Of a stretch of DNA of 35,964 bases, positions 9,141 through 19,000 are shown one piece after another. The translations under genes were made by a program, and so were the position numbers. Each line of letters begins with the position of its first letter. Within the stretch, counting starts at the first letter, position 1. The notes below the pieces were generated by a model, which was not told where the DNA came from, ran no database searches, and worked only from the letters and a program-made list of their open reading frames with translations. The DNA is from Bacteroidales bacterium Bact_08 (GTDB lineage Bacteria; Bacteroidota; Bacteroidia; Bacteroidales; UBA932): the NCBI GenBank assembly GCA_001603425.1, contig LUYZ01000060.1, forward strand, positions 1-35,964, in the 5' to 3' direction.

Positions 9141-10808
9141 ATGAAAACAAAATTATTGATATATATATTTGCTATCGGATTTATCTTATCTAGCTGTAAT
9201 AAGTATCTAGATATGACCCCAACCGATAGAGTATCAGACAAAGTTGTCTGGAAAAACAAAGAGTCTGTAGAGTTATACGTTAATGGATTTTATCCATATA
9301 TTAGTATTTATGGCCAATTTGGGAATGGGGATAGTAAAGTTGGTTTAACCGAGGGTATGACAGAGACATTAAAGTATGGATCAATGACCCCTGGAACTCA
9401 TGTTGGTTTTGCTAATATTGTTGCTTATGCCGATGGTGGCATGGCTGCGCCTACAGCTGCATTTCATCTTGGAATGTGGGATGAGTTGTATGTAAGGATT
9501 AGAAGAGTAAATGAATTCCTTGATGGATTAGATAGATTCGGATCTAATCTTACAGATGCTCAGAAATTAAGATTTGAGGCAGAAGCAAGATTCTTTAGAG
9601 GATTTCTCTACTTCCAATTAATTAAAAGAAGTGGAGATGTAATCATCTACGATAAGGATATGTCTAAGATTAATAAAAATACTCCATTAAGTACAGAAGT
9701 TCAAGGTTGGGATTTTGTTCAAGCCGATCTCAATTTTGCTGCAGAAAATTTACCTACTACATGGAGTGGAGATGATTTAGGACGTGTAACTAAGGGAGCT
9801 GCTTATGCTTTTCAATCTAGAGCAATGCTATATGCAAAGAGATGGCAAGCCGCAAAAGATGCTGCCGATAAAGTAATAGCTATGAGTATCTATAGTCTTC
9901 CAAATGTTTCGACAGTAGCAGAATATAATAAACTTTTTAATTCTTATCAAAAGGGGAATAAAGAGGCTATTTTGGAGTTTAATTACGTGCAGAGTGGTCC
10001 AAATCACAATTTCAATAGATTATTTGCTCCAGGAGGAGATGTCGCTGGTATGGGTGGAAGAGCCACTCCTACTCAGGAGATGGTTGAATCATATGAAAAA
10101 GTTGGAGGAGGATATGTAGACTGGACGCCTTGGCATAAACCAGAAGGAACAACTCAAACACCTCCATATGACCAATTAGAACTTAGATTCCATGCTACTG
10201 TTCTCTATAATGGTGCAATTTGGAAAGGTAGAGAGATTGAATCTTTTGTTGGTGGAGTGGATGGTTATGCAGAATTCAAAGATGATCCAAATCCATCAGG
10301 AAGATCTGTCACAGGATATTATTTGAGAAAACTTGTTGATGAGTCTCATACCGATCTTAATTCACAAAGTAGTACTCAAACTTGGGTCGCTATTAGAATG
10401 GCCGAAGTTTATCTTAATAGAGCAGAGGCTGCCTATAGACTCAATGATTATACTACAGCTAATGCAGATATAAGAAGAATTAGAGAGAGAGTAGGACTAC
10501 CTTATCAAGAGAGAGCTGGTCAAGATTTATTTGAAGCAATTAGACAAGAGAGAAAAATCGAGTTAGCATATGAAGGTCATTTATATTGGGATATGAGAAG
10601 GTGGAGACTAGCTCATATTGAGTATAGTGGTCCTCAGAGCAGAGTGCATGGATTAAAACTTGTTAAAGAGGGTGCAATAATTACATATTTTTATGTTGAT
10701 TGCGATAAACAAAATAGATCTTTTCAAGAAAAAATGTATAGAATACCTATGCCAGAAACAGAATTGATGAACAATAGTGCTGTAGAACAATATCCAGAAT
10801 GGAGATAA
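9141..10808 (+). CDS. susD: SusD/RagB-family surface nutrient-binding lipoprotein
   Basis: A 555-residue lipoprotein with lipobox LSSC (Cys19) and a clear AAAGGAGAT ribosome site before the ATG, a stronger site than most genes here have. The N-terminal half shows SusD-like features (FRGFLYFQLIKR, helix-turn-helix tetratricopeptide-like repeats). The C-terminal SusD_RagB part shows RMAEVYLNRAEAAYRLNDY, RERVGLPYQ and ERKIELAYEGHLYWDMRRWR, all standard signatures. It acts as the lid and glycan-binding partner of the upstream SusC. Confidence 0.95.
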   Translation: MKTKLLIYIFAIGFILSSCNKYLDMTPTDRVSDKVVWKNKESVELYVNGFYPYISIYGQFGNGDSKVGLTEGMTETLKYGSMTPGTHVGFANIVAYADGGMAAPTAAFHLGMWDELYVRIRRVNEFLDGLDRFGSNLTDAQKLRFEAEARFFRGFLYFQLIKRSGDVIIYDKDMSKINKNTPLSTEVQGWDFVQADLNFAAENLPTTWSGDDLGRVTKGAAYAFQSRAMLYAKRWQAAKDAADKVIAMSIYSLPNVSTVAEYNKLFNSYQKGNKEAILEFNYVQSGPNHNFNRLFAPGGDVAGMGGRATPTQEMVESYEKVGGGYVDWTPWHKPEGTTQTPPYDQLELRFHATVLYNGAIWKGREIESFVGGVDGYAEFKDDPNPSGRSVTGYYLRKLVDESHTDLNSQSSTQTWVAIRMAEVYLNRAEAAYRLNDYTTANADIRRIRERVGLPYQERAGQDLFEAIRQERKIELAYEGHLYWDMRRWRLAHIEYSGPQSRVHGLKLVKEGAIITYFYVDCDKQNRSFQEKMYRIPMPETELMNNSAVEQYPEWR

Positions 10809-10821
10809 ACATAAATTGATT

Positions 10822-12498
10822 ATGAAAAAATATATATCTATATACATATTGATGCTGGTGGCAATTATTGTTTCAAATTGTCATAAGCCAGAAAAAATTG
10901 TTCCCTCAGAGGTTAGACAGGGAATAAATAGCGTATCTGCACAGTTCTCTATGGGAGATTTTAAGAATGATGCAAATGCAAAATTTACTACTCAAATTGA
11001 TAATCCAGACGTACAAGAGATATTTATTTCTGTTCCGTGGTTTTATCCAGAAGAGAGTACAAATGAGACAGAGATCTCACAGATGAAAATCACTGCAAAT
11101 ATAGATGATAACACTTTTATTGAGCCAGCTTTAGGTGTTATGGATCTAAGCAAAAAGAATAATATTAAGGTAAAGAGGGCAGATGGATCGATAAAGGAGT
11201 ATCATATAACTGGAGCAAGAGTAAAGAGTAACAAATGTGCAATTATCTCCTTTACATTAAACACTCCACTAATGAATGGTGTAATTGATCATGATTCAAA
11301 AATAATTTCTCTTATTTCTGTAGATGATTTAGGTCCAAGTACAGCATCTGTAATATTGTCGCCTCATGCAACCATATCGCCGGATCCAAACTCAATCAAT
11401 GATTATTCCCAGGATGTTGTATTTACTGTAACGGCACATGATGGTACAACAAAGGCTCACTATACTGTTAAGAAGATGGTTCCTCCAAAAATTAATTATG
11501 GATTTAGACCTGGAAGTCAAACAGAGATTTGGGCAAGTGATTTGAGTGTCCGTTATGGCATTACTAATGGCGCTAATAAGAATCATACATTAGCAGCAAT
11601 TGGAAATCACCTTATTTTAAGCGTTGGCACAGAGCAACACTATTTTAATAATACTACTGGAGAGAGACTGGGTCTAATTGCAGGAAGTAGGGATTTAAAT
11701 GGAGGAGCAATAACTTCTGATAAAGCTGGAAATATGTTATTATGTAATAATGTTACTAAAGGAAATGTGTTTAATATTTGGACAACAAATTCTGTAACAA
11801 AAGCTCCAGAGCTTCTATATTCAATGACATATAGTATTGGCAAAGGAGCTAGATTAGGCGCTAAAATCTCTGTGCAAGGAGACATAACAAAGGATGCTAT
11901 AATAACTGTTCCAACTTGGGCATGGGCAAATCCACCTGCACATAATGAGTTTTTGAGATGGGTTGTTAAGGATGGAGTTATAGGAGAGCCTGAGGCTGTG
12001 GTTGCAACTAATATAGTGAATTGGAATTCTGGAAATACAGATGTAGTATATTCTAAAGCAGATATAAATAGTACATACTTTATAACCAATTATGGTGGAG
12101 CAGGTAATAAATTAAATGCTGTGGATGGTGCAACAAATTCTGGAGTAGCAATGATAGCAACTTCTACTTGGGGTGCGAACTCTAACTTTAACACTGTAGA
12201 TGCTGTTGAATTCAATAGAGCTATATATGTGGCTATATATGGAGGAATGCACTTCTCATATAGTCAGTGTTTAGGATATATGTTTGATGCTACTACTTTA
12301 ACTCAGTTTACAGATAGATTTGATAATTCTCCAGCTAGAGTATTCACTACAAATGAGCATAAATATGGATCCCCAGTTTTTGCCTCTAGTGATATATTAC
12401 TAGTTCCGTCTAAGGATGGTTATAAATTAAGATTATACTATACCGATGGTAATTGTAGATCTTTAGTTGCATGGGAATTCGACTGTATAGACAAATAA
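10822..12498 (+). CDS. DUF5018-type PUL lipoprotein (SusE/SGBP position)
   Basis: A lipoprotein of 558 residues when started at the ATG at 10822; the ORF track starts two codons earlier on TTG. The ATG gives MKKYISIYILMLVAIIVSNC with a VSNC lipobox at Cys20. The N-terminal part (about 30-215) has repeated DUF5018-like beta-sandwich segments (SVSAQFSMGD, SAVI-type strands, VVFTVTAHDGTTKAHYTVKK). The rest (about 220-558) looks like a beta-rich, possibly beta-propeller, domain without motifs I can name. Position directly after susD is that of surface glycan-binding proteins. The binding role is inferred from position; no catalytic residues are recognised. Confidence 0.72.
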   Translation: MKKYISIYILMLVAIIVSNCHKPEKIVPSEVRQGINSVSAQFSMGDFKNDANAKFTTQIDNPDVQEIFISVPWFYPEESTNETEISQMKITANIDDNTFIEPALGVMDLSKKNNIKVKRADGSIKEYHITGARVKSNKCAIISFTLNTPLMNGVIDHDSKIISLISVDDLGPSTASVILSPHATISPDPNSINDYSQDVVFTVTAHDGTTKAHYTVKKMVPPKINYGFRPGSQTEIWASDLSVRYGITNGANKNHTLAAIGNHLILSVGTEQHYFNNTTGERLGLIAGSRDLNGGAITSDKAGNMLLCNNVTKGNVFNIWTTNSVTKAPELLYSMTYSIGKGARLGAKISVQGDITKDAIITVPTWAWANPPAHNEFLRWVVKDGVIGEPEAVVATNIVNWNSGNTDVVYSKADINSTYFITNYGGAGNKLNAVDGATNSGVAMIATSTWGANSNFNTVDAVEFNRAIYVAIYGGMHFSYSQCLGYMFDATTLTQFTDRFDNSPARVFTTNEHKYGSPVFASSDILLVPSKDGYKLRLYYTDGNCRSLVAWEFDCIDK

Positions 12499-12510
12499 AT
12501 AATTAGTATT

Positions 12511-12550
12511 GTCATCTCCAAGTGCTTTATAAATAGTGTTTGGAGATGAC
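12511..12550 (+). terminator. Strong intra-operon hairpin after the DUF5018 gene
   Basis: Perfect 11-base arms GTCATCTCCAA (12511-12521) and TTGGAGATGAC (12540-12550) flank an 18-base loop. The structure begins 13 bases after the DUF5018 stop. It is followed by TATTATAAATAATTTAATAC rather than a clean T-run. It could be a partial terminator or a 3'-end stabiliser that separates highly expressed susCD transcripts from the downstream enzymes. Confidence 0.55.
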
Positions 12551-12580
12551 TATTATAAATAATTTAATACTTAGGAAGAG

Positions 12581-13945
12581 ATGAATTTTATAAAGCTTTT
12601 TTTCTTTATACCCTTTTTTATTGCAAATATATTATCGTCATGTAATAAAGAGAGTAAAACGCCAGAATGGGAGTGGCCAGATGAACCTGTTGTAACAAAT
12701 GCAGAAAAACCTAAGTATATATGGATTGATGCTGCGGCAAATTTCCCTGACTTTGCAAATAGCAAGGATAATATAGCTAGAGATTTAAAAATTGCTAAAG
12801 AGAGCGGGTTTACTCATATAGTTGTTGATGTTAGGCCAACAACGGGAGATGTCCTATTTAACACTAATGTTGTTTCTCAGGTGAGATTTTTAGGAGCATG
12901 GACTTCTACAGGTTATACAAAAATAGAGAGGACTGCTACTTGGGATTATCTTCAGGCTTTTATTGATGAAGGTAAAAAATTGGGACTAAAAGTATTTGCA
13001 GCAATAAACACCTTCCCAGGTGGCAATACAACATCCTTGGGATCCGAGGGAGTTGTATTTAGAGATAATACCAAACGTGCATGGACTACAGAATTAAATA
13101 CATCCAATGGTATTAAAAGTATTATGGATGTTCAGAAAAATGCAAAATTTTTTAACCCAGTTAGAGATGATGTAAGAGAGTATATTATCTCTATGTTAGA
13201 GGATTTAGCAAAATATAAAGACTTAGATGGTATTGTTCTTGATAGGGGTAGATTTGATGGTTTTGAGAGTGATTTCTCTACATATACAAGAGCTAAATTT
13301 GAACAGTATATAGGTGAAAAAGTTATTAACTTCCCTAATGATATTATTCCTCCAGGAACTGAGGTGGGAAAATTGCCTAATCCACTTCCTAAACATTTTA
13401 AAAAGTGGCTTGAATTTAGAGCTAAAGTAATTCATGATTTTATGGTTACAGCTAGATCTAGAGTTAAGGCGATTAATTCTAATGTTCAATTTGGTGTTTA
13501 CGTTGGAGGTTGGTACTCTAGTTATTATGACGTTGGAGTTAATTGGGCAAGTCCTAAATTTATTACATCATCCAAATATTCTTGGGCATCATCACTCTAT
13601 CATAATTTTGGATATGCACCTCATATGGATTTTATGCTAATTGGAGCATATGCCGCTGCCAATAGAGTATATGGTCAGAATGAGTGGACTATGCAAGGTT
13701 TTTGTCTAAAAGCAAAAGAGGTTACAATGGGAGATGTTCCTATTTCGGGTGGCCCAGACGGAAACTTTTTCTATCCTTCGCAAGTACCAGCAGGAGTAAA
13801 TGTTGGTGATGCAATTAGAAATTCTGTAGATGCGTGTATAAATGCGGGTGATGGGTATTTCTTTTTTGATATGATCCATCTAAAACAAAACAATCAATGG
13901 CAATATGTTAAAGAGGGTATAGAGCGCGCAAATGCTCAAAAATAG
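12581..13945 (+). CDS. GHL10-family glycoside hydrolase-like lipoprotein (second of two)
   Basis: A 454-residue paralogue of the protein at 4647, here anchored as a lipoprotein (LSSC, Cys21). Seen: PKYIWIDAAANFPDFANSKD, FTHIVVDVRPTTGDVLF, LGLKVFAAINTFPGGN and LDGIVLDRGRFDG with Asp221-Arg222 at the expected catalytic strand. Also FNPVRDDVREYIISMLEDLAKY and a C-terminal DGYFFFDMIHL. It is slightly longer than its paralogue. An AGGAAGAG ribosome site precedes the ATG. The lipidated form probably sits at the outer membrane, while the other copy carries a signal peptide without a lipobox. This suggests stepwise cleavage outside and inside, but that division of labour is inference. Confidence 0.82.
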   Translation: MNFIKLFFFIPFFIANILSSCNKESKTPEWEWPDEPVVTNAEKPKYIWIDAAANFPDFANSKDNIARDLKIAKESGFTHIVVDVRPTTGDVLFNTNVVSQVRFLGAWTSTGYTKIERTATWDYLQAFIDEGKKLGLKVFAAINTFPGGNTTSLGSEGVVFRDNTKRAWTTELNTSNGIKSIMDVQKNAKFFNPVRDDVREYIISMLEDLAKYKDLDGIVLDRGRFDGFESDFSTYTRAKFEQYIGEKVINFPNDIIPPGTEVGKLPNPLPKHFKKWLEFRAKVIHDFMVTARSRVKAINSNVQFGVYVGGWYSSYYDVGVNWASPKFITSSKYSWASSLYHNFGYAPHMDFMLIGAYAAANRVYGQNEWTMQGFCLKAKEVTMGDVPISGGPDGNFFYPSQVPAGVNVGDAIRNSVDACINAGDGYFFFDMIHLKQNNQWQYVKEGIERANAQK

Positions 13946-13952
13946 GTTATTT

Positions 13953-14897
13953 ATGAGAATTAAAGGGACTTTTTTAGATGAGATAAGTCACGATATCCCA
14001 CATCAAAATTGGAGTGAGGTAGAGTGGGATAGAGACTTTGAATATATGAGTAAGGCGGGAATTGAGATGGTTATTCTCATCCGCTGTGGATATAGGCGAT
14101 GGATCACTTTTGATAGTAATGTGCTAACAGAAAGAGAAGGATGCTATAGACCATCTGTAGATTTAGTAGAGATGTTTTTAAGATTAAGCGAAAAATGGAA
14201 TATGAAATTTTTCTTTGGTCTTTATGATTCGGGTAAATATTGGGATGCTGGAGAGTATGAGAAGGAGGTTGAGATTAATAAGATGGTTATAGATGAGGTT
14301 TGGAGTAGATATGGATCTTATTCCTCTTTTGGTGGTTGGTATATTTCCCAAGAGTGCAGCAGAAAAATTGGCAATATAGTGGGGATGTATGCCCAATTGG
14401 GACTCTATTGCAAGAGTGTCTCTTCTGGATTACCAGTATTGATATCTCCTTACATAGACGGGAAAAAAAGTATTAGTCAGTATACTTCAAAGACAGAGCG
14501 AGAATCAGGTGTCTCAATAGAAGATCACTATGAAGATTGGAATAGAATATTTGCCGGTATTAAAGGAGCTGTTGATATTGTTGCTTTTCAAGATGGGCAT
14601 GTGGATTATGACCAACTAAAAGACTTTTTGGAAGTAAATAAGAAATTGGCCGATAAATATGGCTTAGAGTGTTGGACAAATACGGAAACTTTTGATAGAG
14701 ATATGCCTATTAAATTTTTGCCGATAAAATGGGATAAACTTTTATTAAAAATGGGTTTAGCTTCTGAAGCTGGATATTCTAATGCCATTACATTTGAGTT
14801 TTCTCATTTTATGAGTCCACAATCGGCATATATTCAAGCAGGTCACCTTTATAATAGATATATAGAGTATTTAAGTAATTTAGAAAAGAGTAAGTAA
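13953..14897 (+). CDS. DUF4434-family protein (putative glycoside hydrolase-like TIM barrel)
   Basis: A protein of 314 residues from the ATG at 13953. The ORF track's ATG at 13932 lies inside the upstream gene and adds seven poorly fitting residues; MRIKGTFLDEISHDIPHQNW is the usual DUF4434 opening. Further family segments are GIEMVILIRCGYRRW, FFFGLYDSGKYW, GGWYISQECSRK and ISPYIDGKKS. DUF4434 proteins look like small TIM-barrel glycosidases but I know of no settled activity. There is no signal peptide, so it may be cytoplasmic or processed atypically. Its gene lies one base before the epimerase gene. Confidence 0.72.
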   Translation: MRIKGTFLDEISHDIPHQNWSEVEWDRDFEYMSKAGIEMVILIRCGYRRWITFDSNVLTEREGCYRPSVDLVEMFLRLSEKWNMKFFFGLYDSGKYWDAGEYEKEVEINKMVIDEVWSRYGSYSSFGGWYISQECSRKIGNIVGMYAQLGLYCKSVSSGLPVLISPYIDGKKSISQYTSKTERESGVSIEDHYEDWNRIFAGIKGAVDIVAFQDGHVDYDQLKDFLEVNKKLADKYGLECWTNTETFDRDMPIKFLPIKWDKLLLKMGLASEAGYSNAITFEFSHFMSPQSAYIQAGHLYNRYIEYLSNLEKSK

Positions 14898-14898
14898 G

Positions 14899-16062
14899 AT
14901 GAATTTTAGCGATTTAGCAACTCTTTATAAAAATGAGTTATTGGATAATGTTGTACCATTTTGGTTGGATAACTCGATAGATAAAGAGTTTGGAGGGTAT
15001 TTTTCTTGTTTGGATAGAGAGGGAAATGTATATGATACAGATAAATTTATTTGGTTGCAGTGCAGACAAGTATGGCTCTTTTCTATGTTGTATAATAGAG
15101 TGGAGAAGAGACAAGAGTGGTTAGATTGTGCCCTTGTTGGTGCAGAATTCCTTAGAAAGTATGGTCATGATGGCAATTATAATTGGTATTTTTCTTTGAC
15201 CAGAGAGGGACAACCTTTGGTAGTTCCATATAATATATTCTCATATACTTTTGCAACAATGGCCTTTGCACAACTCTCAATTGCAACAGAGAATAAAGAG
15301 TATGCTCATATAGCAAAAAAGACTTTTTTAAAGATTCTAGAAAAACAGAATAATCCAAAAGGTCAGTGGAATAAAATAGTTCCAGGAACTAGAGACTTAA
15401 AGGGGTTCTCTCTTCCAATGATATTGACTAATCTATCTCTTGAGATTGAGGGTTTAATAGATAATGATTTAATAAATAAAACTATTGATGAGTGTCTTAA
15501 TGAAGTTCTTTCTAATTTCTATAGAGAGGATTTGGGTTTAGTTTTAGAAAATATAACCTTAGATAATAAATTTTCAAATACATTTGAAGGTAGGTTACTT
15601 AATCCGGGACACTCATTAGAAGCAATGTGGTTTATAATGGATCTTGGGGTGAAATTAAAAAGAGAGGATATAATTGATAAAGCAGTTAAAATTTCTCTTA
15701 GCACTATTGAGTATGGATGGGATAAGAGATATGGAGGAATCTTCTATTTTATGGATCTAAAAGGTTTTCCACCTCAGCAATTAGAATGGGATCAAAAGCT
15801 TTGGTGGGTACACCTAGAGAGTATAATTACTATGTTAAAGGGATATCAATTAACTGGGAATAAAACCTCTTTAGATTGGTTTAATAGACTACATGAGTAT
15901 ACTTGGTCACATTTTAAAGATAATCAACACCCAGAGTGGTTTGGGTATTTGAATAGACAAGGAGAGGTTTTACTTAATCTTAAAGGGGGTAAATGGAAGG
16001 GGTGTTTTCATGTTCCGCGAGCATTATATCAATGCTGGCAAATTTTAGAAAAATGTAAATAG
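14899..16062 (+). CDS. AGE-family epimerase, probable N-acetylglucosamine 2-epimerase (RnBP type)
   Basis: A 387-residue cytoplasmic (alpha/alpha)6-barrel protein. It matches renin-binding-protein-type GlcNAc/ManNAc 2-epimerases better than cellobiose epimerases: KLWWVHLESI, PEWFGYLNRQGEV and KGGKWKGCFHVPRAL are close to the RnBP pattern. Catalytic-type histidines are visible at His238 (NPGHSLEAMWF) and His371 (CFHVPR). The expected reaction interconverts N-acetylglucosamine and N-acetylmannosamine. No sialic acid lyase or sialidase is present nearby, so a classical sialate pathway is not shown. In this locus it more likely channels a released N-acetylhexosamine. Aldose specificity is not proven by sequence. 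Confidence 0.8.
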   Translation: MNFSDLATLYKNELLDNVVPFWLDNSIDKEFGGYFSCLDREGNVYDTDKFIWLQCRQVWLFSMLYNRVEKRQEWLDCALVGAEFLRKYGHDGNYNWYFSLTREGQPLVVPYNIFSYTFATMAFAQLSIATENKEYAHIAKKTFLKILEKQNNPKGQWNKIVPGTRDLKGFSLPMILTNLSLEIEGLIDNDLINKTIDECLNEVLSNFYREDLGLVLENITLDNKFSNTFEGRLLNPGHSLEAMWFIMDLGVKLKREDIIDKAVKISLSTIEYGWDKRYGGIFYFMDLKGFPPQQLEWDQKLWWVHLESIITMLKGYQLTGNKTSLDWFNRLHEYTWSHFKDNQHPEWFGYLNRQGEVLLNLKGGKWKGCFHVPRALYQCWQILEKCK

Positions 16063-16068
16063 ATTATT

Positions 16069-19000
16069 ATGAAAAGAGTTATTATTCTTATATCATTATT
16101 TGTTCTTATTACTTCACAACTTTTATCTCAAACAATTAGAGGAAAAGTTGTATCAGAAGGCGCTCCTATCCCTGATGTTGTTGTAACAGACGGTTTTAAT
16201 TTTACATTAACAAGCAAAAAAGGAGAGTACTCCTTGGATATATCTGAGAGAGCAAAATTTGTATATATTTCTATCCCAAGGGGCTATATGGCTCCAATTG
16301 AGAATAGTGTAGTTCAGTTTTTTAAGCCTTTGCAATCAGACATCAAAAGATATAATTTTGAGTTGAGTAAAAAAAAGGAAGATGATTTAAATCATGCTTT
16401 TTTTGCAATAGCAGATCCTCAAATATATTCTAAATCTCAGTTTGATCTATATAGAGCAAGTGTAGAGGATATTAAGAATAGTTTAAAAGATATTTCAAGA
16501 CCTACTCATGCTCTTGTGGCTGGTGATCTTATTTCTCACGATCACTCCCTTTATGAAGAGTATAATAATATAACATCAACAATTGGAATCCCTTTTTTTA
16601 GTGCTCCTGGTAATCATGATTTGGTGGTAAATGGTAGGTCAAATTATAACTCAACATATAAATATTCTAATATTTTTGGACCTGATTACTACTCATTTAA
16701 TATAGGGAATATCCATTATGTTGTTCTAAATGATTGCTTTTATATAGGCAGAGATTATTTTTACATTGGTTATTTAACGGAGGATCAGTTGTCTTGGCTT
16801 GAGAGAGATCTCTCATATGTACCCAAAGGCTCAACAGTTGTTGTTACAATGCATATACCTACTACATTAAATGAAGAAGATAGAAAGACATTTAGGTATG
16901 ATAGAGCGGGATTAACACTTGCCAATAAAAAGGCTCTTTATTCCATTTTAGAGCCTTATAATTCGCATATAATCTCTGGACATACTCACATAAACAATAA
17001 TCAGATTATTTCTAACTCTCTTTTTGAACACAATACAGCTGCTTTATGTGGTGCGTGGTGGCAAGGGGATTTATGTACAGATGGAACGCCAAAGGGTTAT
17101 GGTGTATATATGGTTAATGGAGATTCATTAAGTTGGTACTATAAATCTACAGGATATAGTAAAGATTATCAACTTAGAGTCTATACATCCAAAGAGGATA
17201 ACTCATACGATGGTTATATTGTTGCTAATATATGGAACTATGATCCTTCATGGATAGTTGAGCTATATGAGAATGGTGTTTTTTCTGGAACCATGGAGAG
17301 ATTTAGCTCTTATGATGCCGATGCAAAGAGAACATACTCCGATAGGAGTAAACTAGAGCATAAATGGATCTATCCATCAATAACGGATAATCTATTTAGA
17401 GCTAAAGATAATGGATCAAAACATATTGAGGTTAGAGCAATAGATAGATTTGGAAATGTATATTCACAAAAATATATACGTGACCATTATGATGTAATTG
17501 TTGTTGGTGGAGGAACTAGCGGTGTTGCAGCTGGTATTAGGGCTTCTGATATGGGTGTTAAAACACTGATCATTGAGGAGTATGAGTGGTTAGGGGGAAT
17601 GTTAACCTCTGCTGGTGTCAGCGCTGTAGATGGGAATCATAAATTAAGAGGTGGCTTGTGGTCAATATTTAGAGACTCTTTGGAGAGACACTATGGTAGT
17701 GCCGAGAAACTAAATACTGGGTGGGTTAGCAATACTCTATTTGAACCCTCAATTGGAGCTAGAATATTTAAAAATATTGTAGAAAAAAAAACAAATTTGG
17801 ATGTATGGTTTAGGAGTAGAGTAGATGATATATCTAAAGAAGGGGATATGTGGGTTTTAAGTGTAGAGGTTAATGGTAATATAAGAGATGTAACAGCAAA
17901 TGTAGTAATTGATGCAACTGAGTTAGGTGATATTGCTGCTAAAGTTGGAGTGCCTTATGATTTGGGAATGGACTCAAAATATATAACAGGAGAGTATATT
18001 GCCCCAGATCAAGAAAATGATATAGTACAAGACTTAACATATGCTATGATACTAAAGGAGTATGATGGTGATATGACAATAAAAAAACCAGATTCATACA
18101 ATCCTACTCTTTTTTATTGCTCAACAATAAGTGAAAAATGCGTTAATCCAAAAGAGCAGAAGAGAAGATGGAGCCCACATATGATGATAACATATGGTAA
18201 ATTGCCTAATAATAAATATATGATTAATTGGCCGATTGAGGGGAATGATTACTATCTTAATATTGTAGAGTTAAATCCACAAGAGAGGCTGAAAGAGTTA
18301 AAGAGAGCTAAGGAGCACTCACTCTCTTTTCTTTACTATATTCAAACAGAGTTAGGGTTTAACAACTTATCTCTTGCAGATGACGAGTTTCCAACAGAAG
18401 ATAAGTTCCCTTTTATTCCATATCATAGAGAGTCTAGAAGGATTCATGGATTGACAAGATTTACGTTAAATCATATATCTGACCCATATAATCAAGATCA
18501 AAAACTATATAGAACAGCAATTGGTGTTGGAGATTATCCAGTAGATCATCATCATGCTAGATATGAAGGCTGGGAAAACTTACCTGATTTATACTTTTAT
18601 CCTGTACCATCTTATGGTGTCCCAATGGGTACATTACTCCCTCAAAATATTGATAATCTTATAGTAGCTGAAAAATCTATATCGGTAACAAACTTAGTTA
18701 ATGGAACTACTCGTCTACAGCCTGTTGTATTGCAGATAGGTGAGGCTGCTGGGATTATTGCATCACTTGCAGTTAAGATGAGAGTTTCTACTAAAGAGGT
18801 TCCAGTTAGAGAGGTTCAAAAAAGAGTTTTGGATTTTAGTGGATATCTTTTACCATACTTAGATTTAAAAGTAGATCACACTCATTTTAAAGCATTACAA
18901 AGAGTTGGCGTTACTGGAATTATTAAAGGAGAGGGGTTAAATGTTGGATGGGAGAATCAAACATGGTTTTATGCAGATAGTCTTATTTCAAATAGCTCTT

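Noticed and set aside
10816-10821. TTG start of the DUF5018 protein
   Set aside because: The ATG two codons later gives a standard lipoprotein signal, so the TTG is unnecessary.
11640-12089. 149-codon minus-strand frame in the DUF5018 gene
   Set aside because: It lies wholly inside a well-supported lipoprotein gene on the other strand, has no recognisable domain or promoter, and reflects AT-rich shadow coding.
13932-13952. Upstream ATG for the DUF4434 gene inside the second GHL10 gene
   Set aside because: The next ATG gives the usual family opening MRIKGTFLDE; the extra seven residues look like read-through of the upstream gene.
14899-16062. A classical sialic acid utilisation locus based on the epimerase
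   Set aside because: No sialidase, sialate lyase or sialate esterase of the known types is present in the window; only the epimerase step fits.
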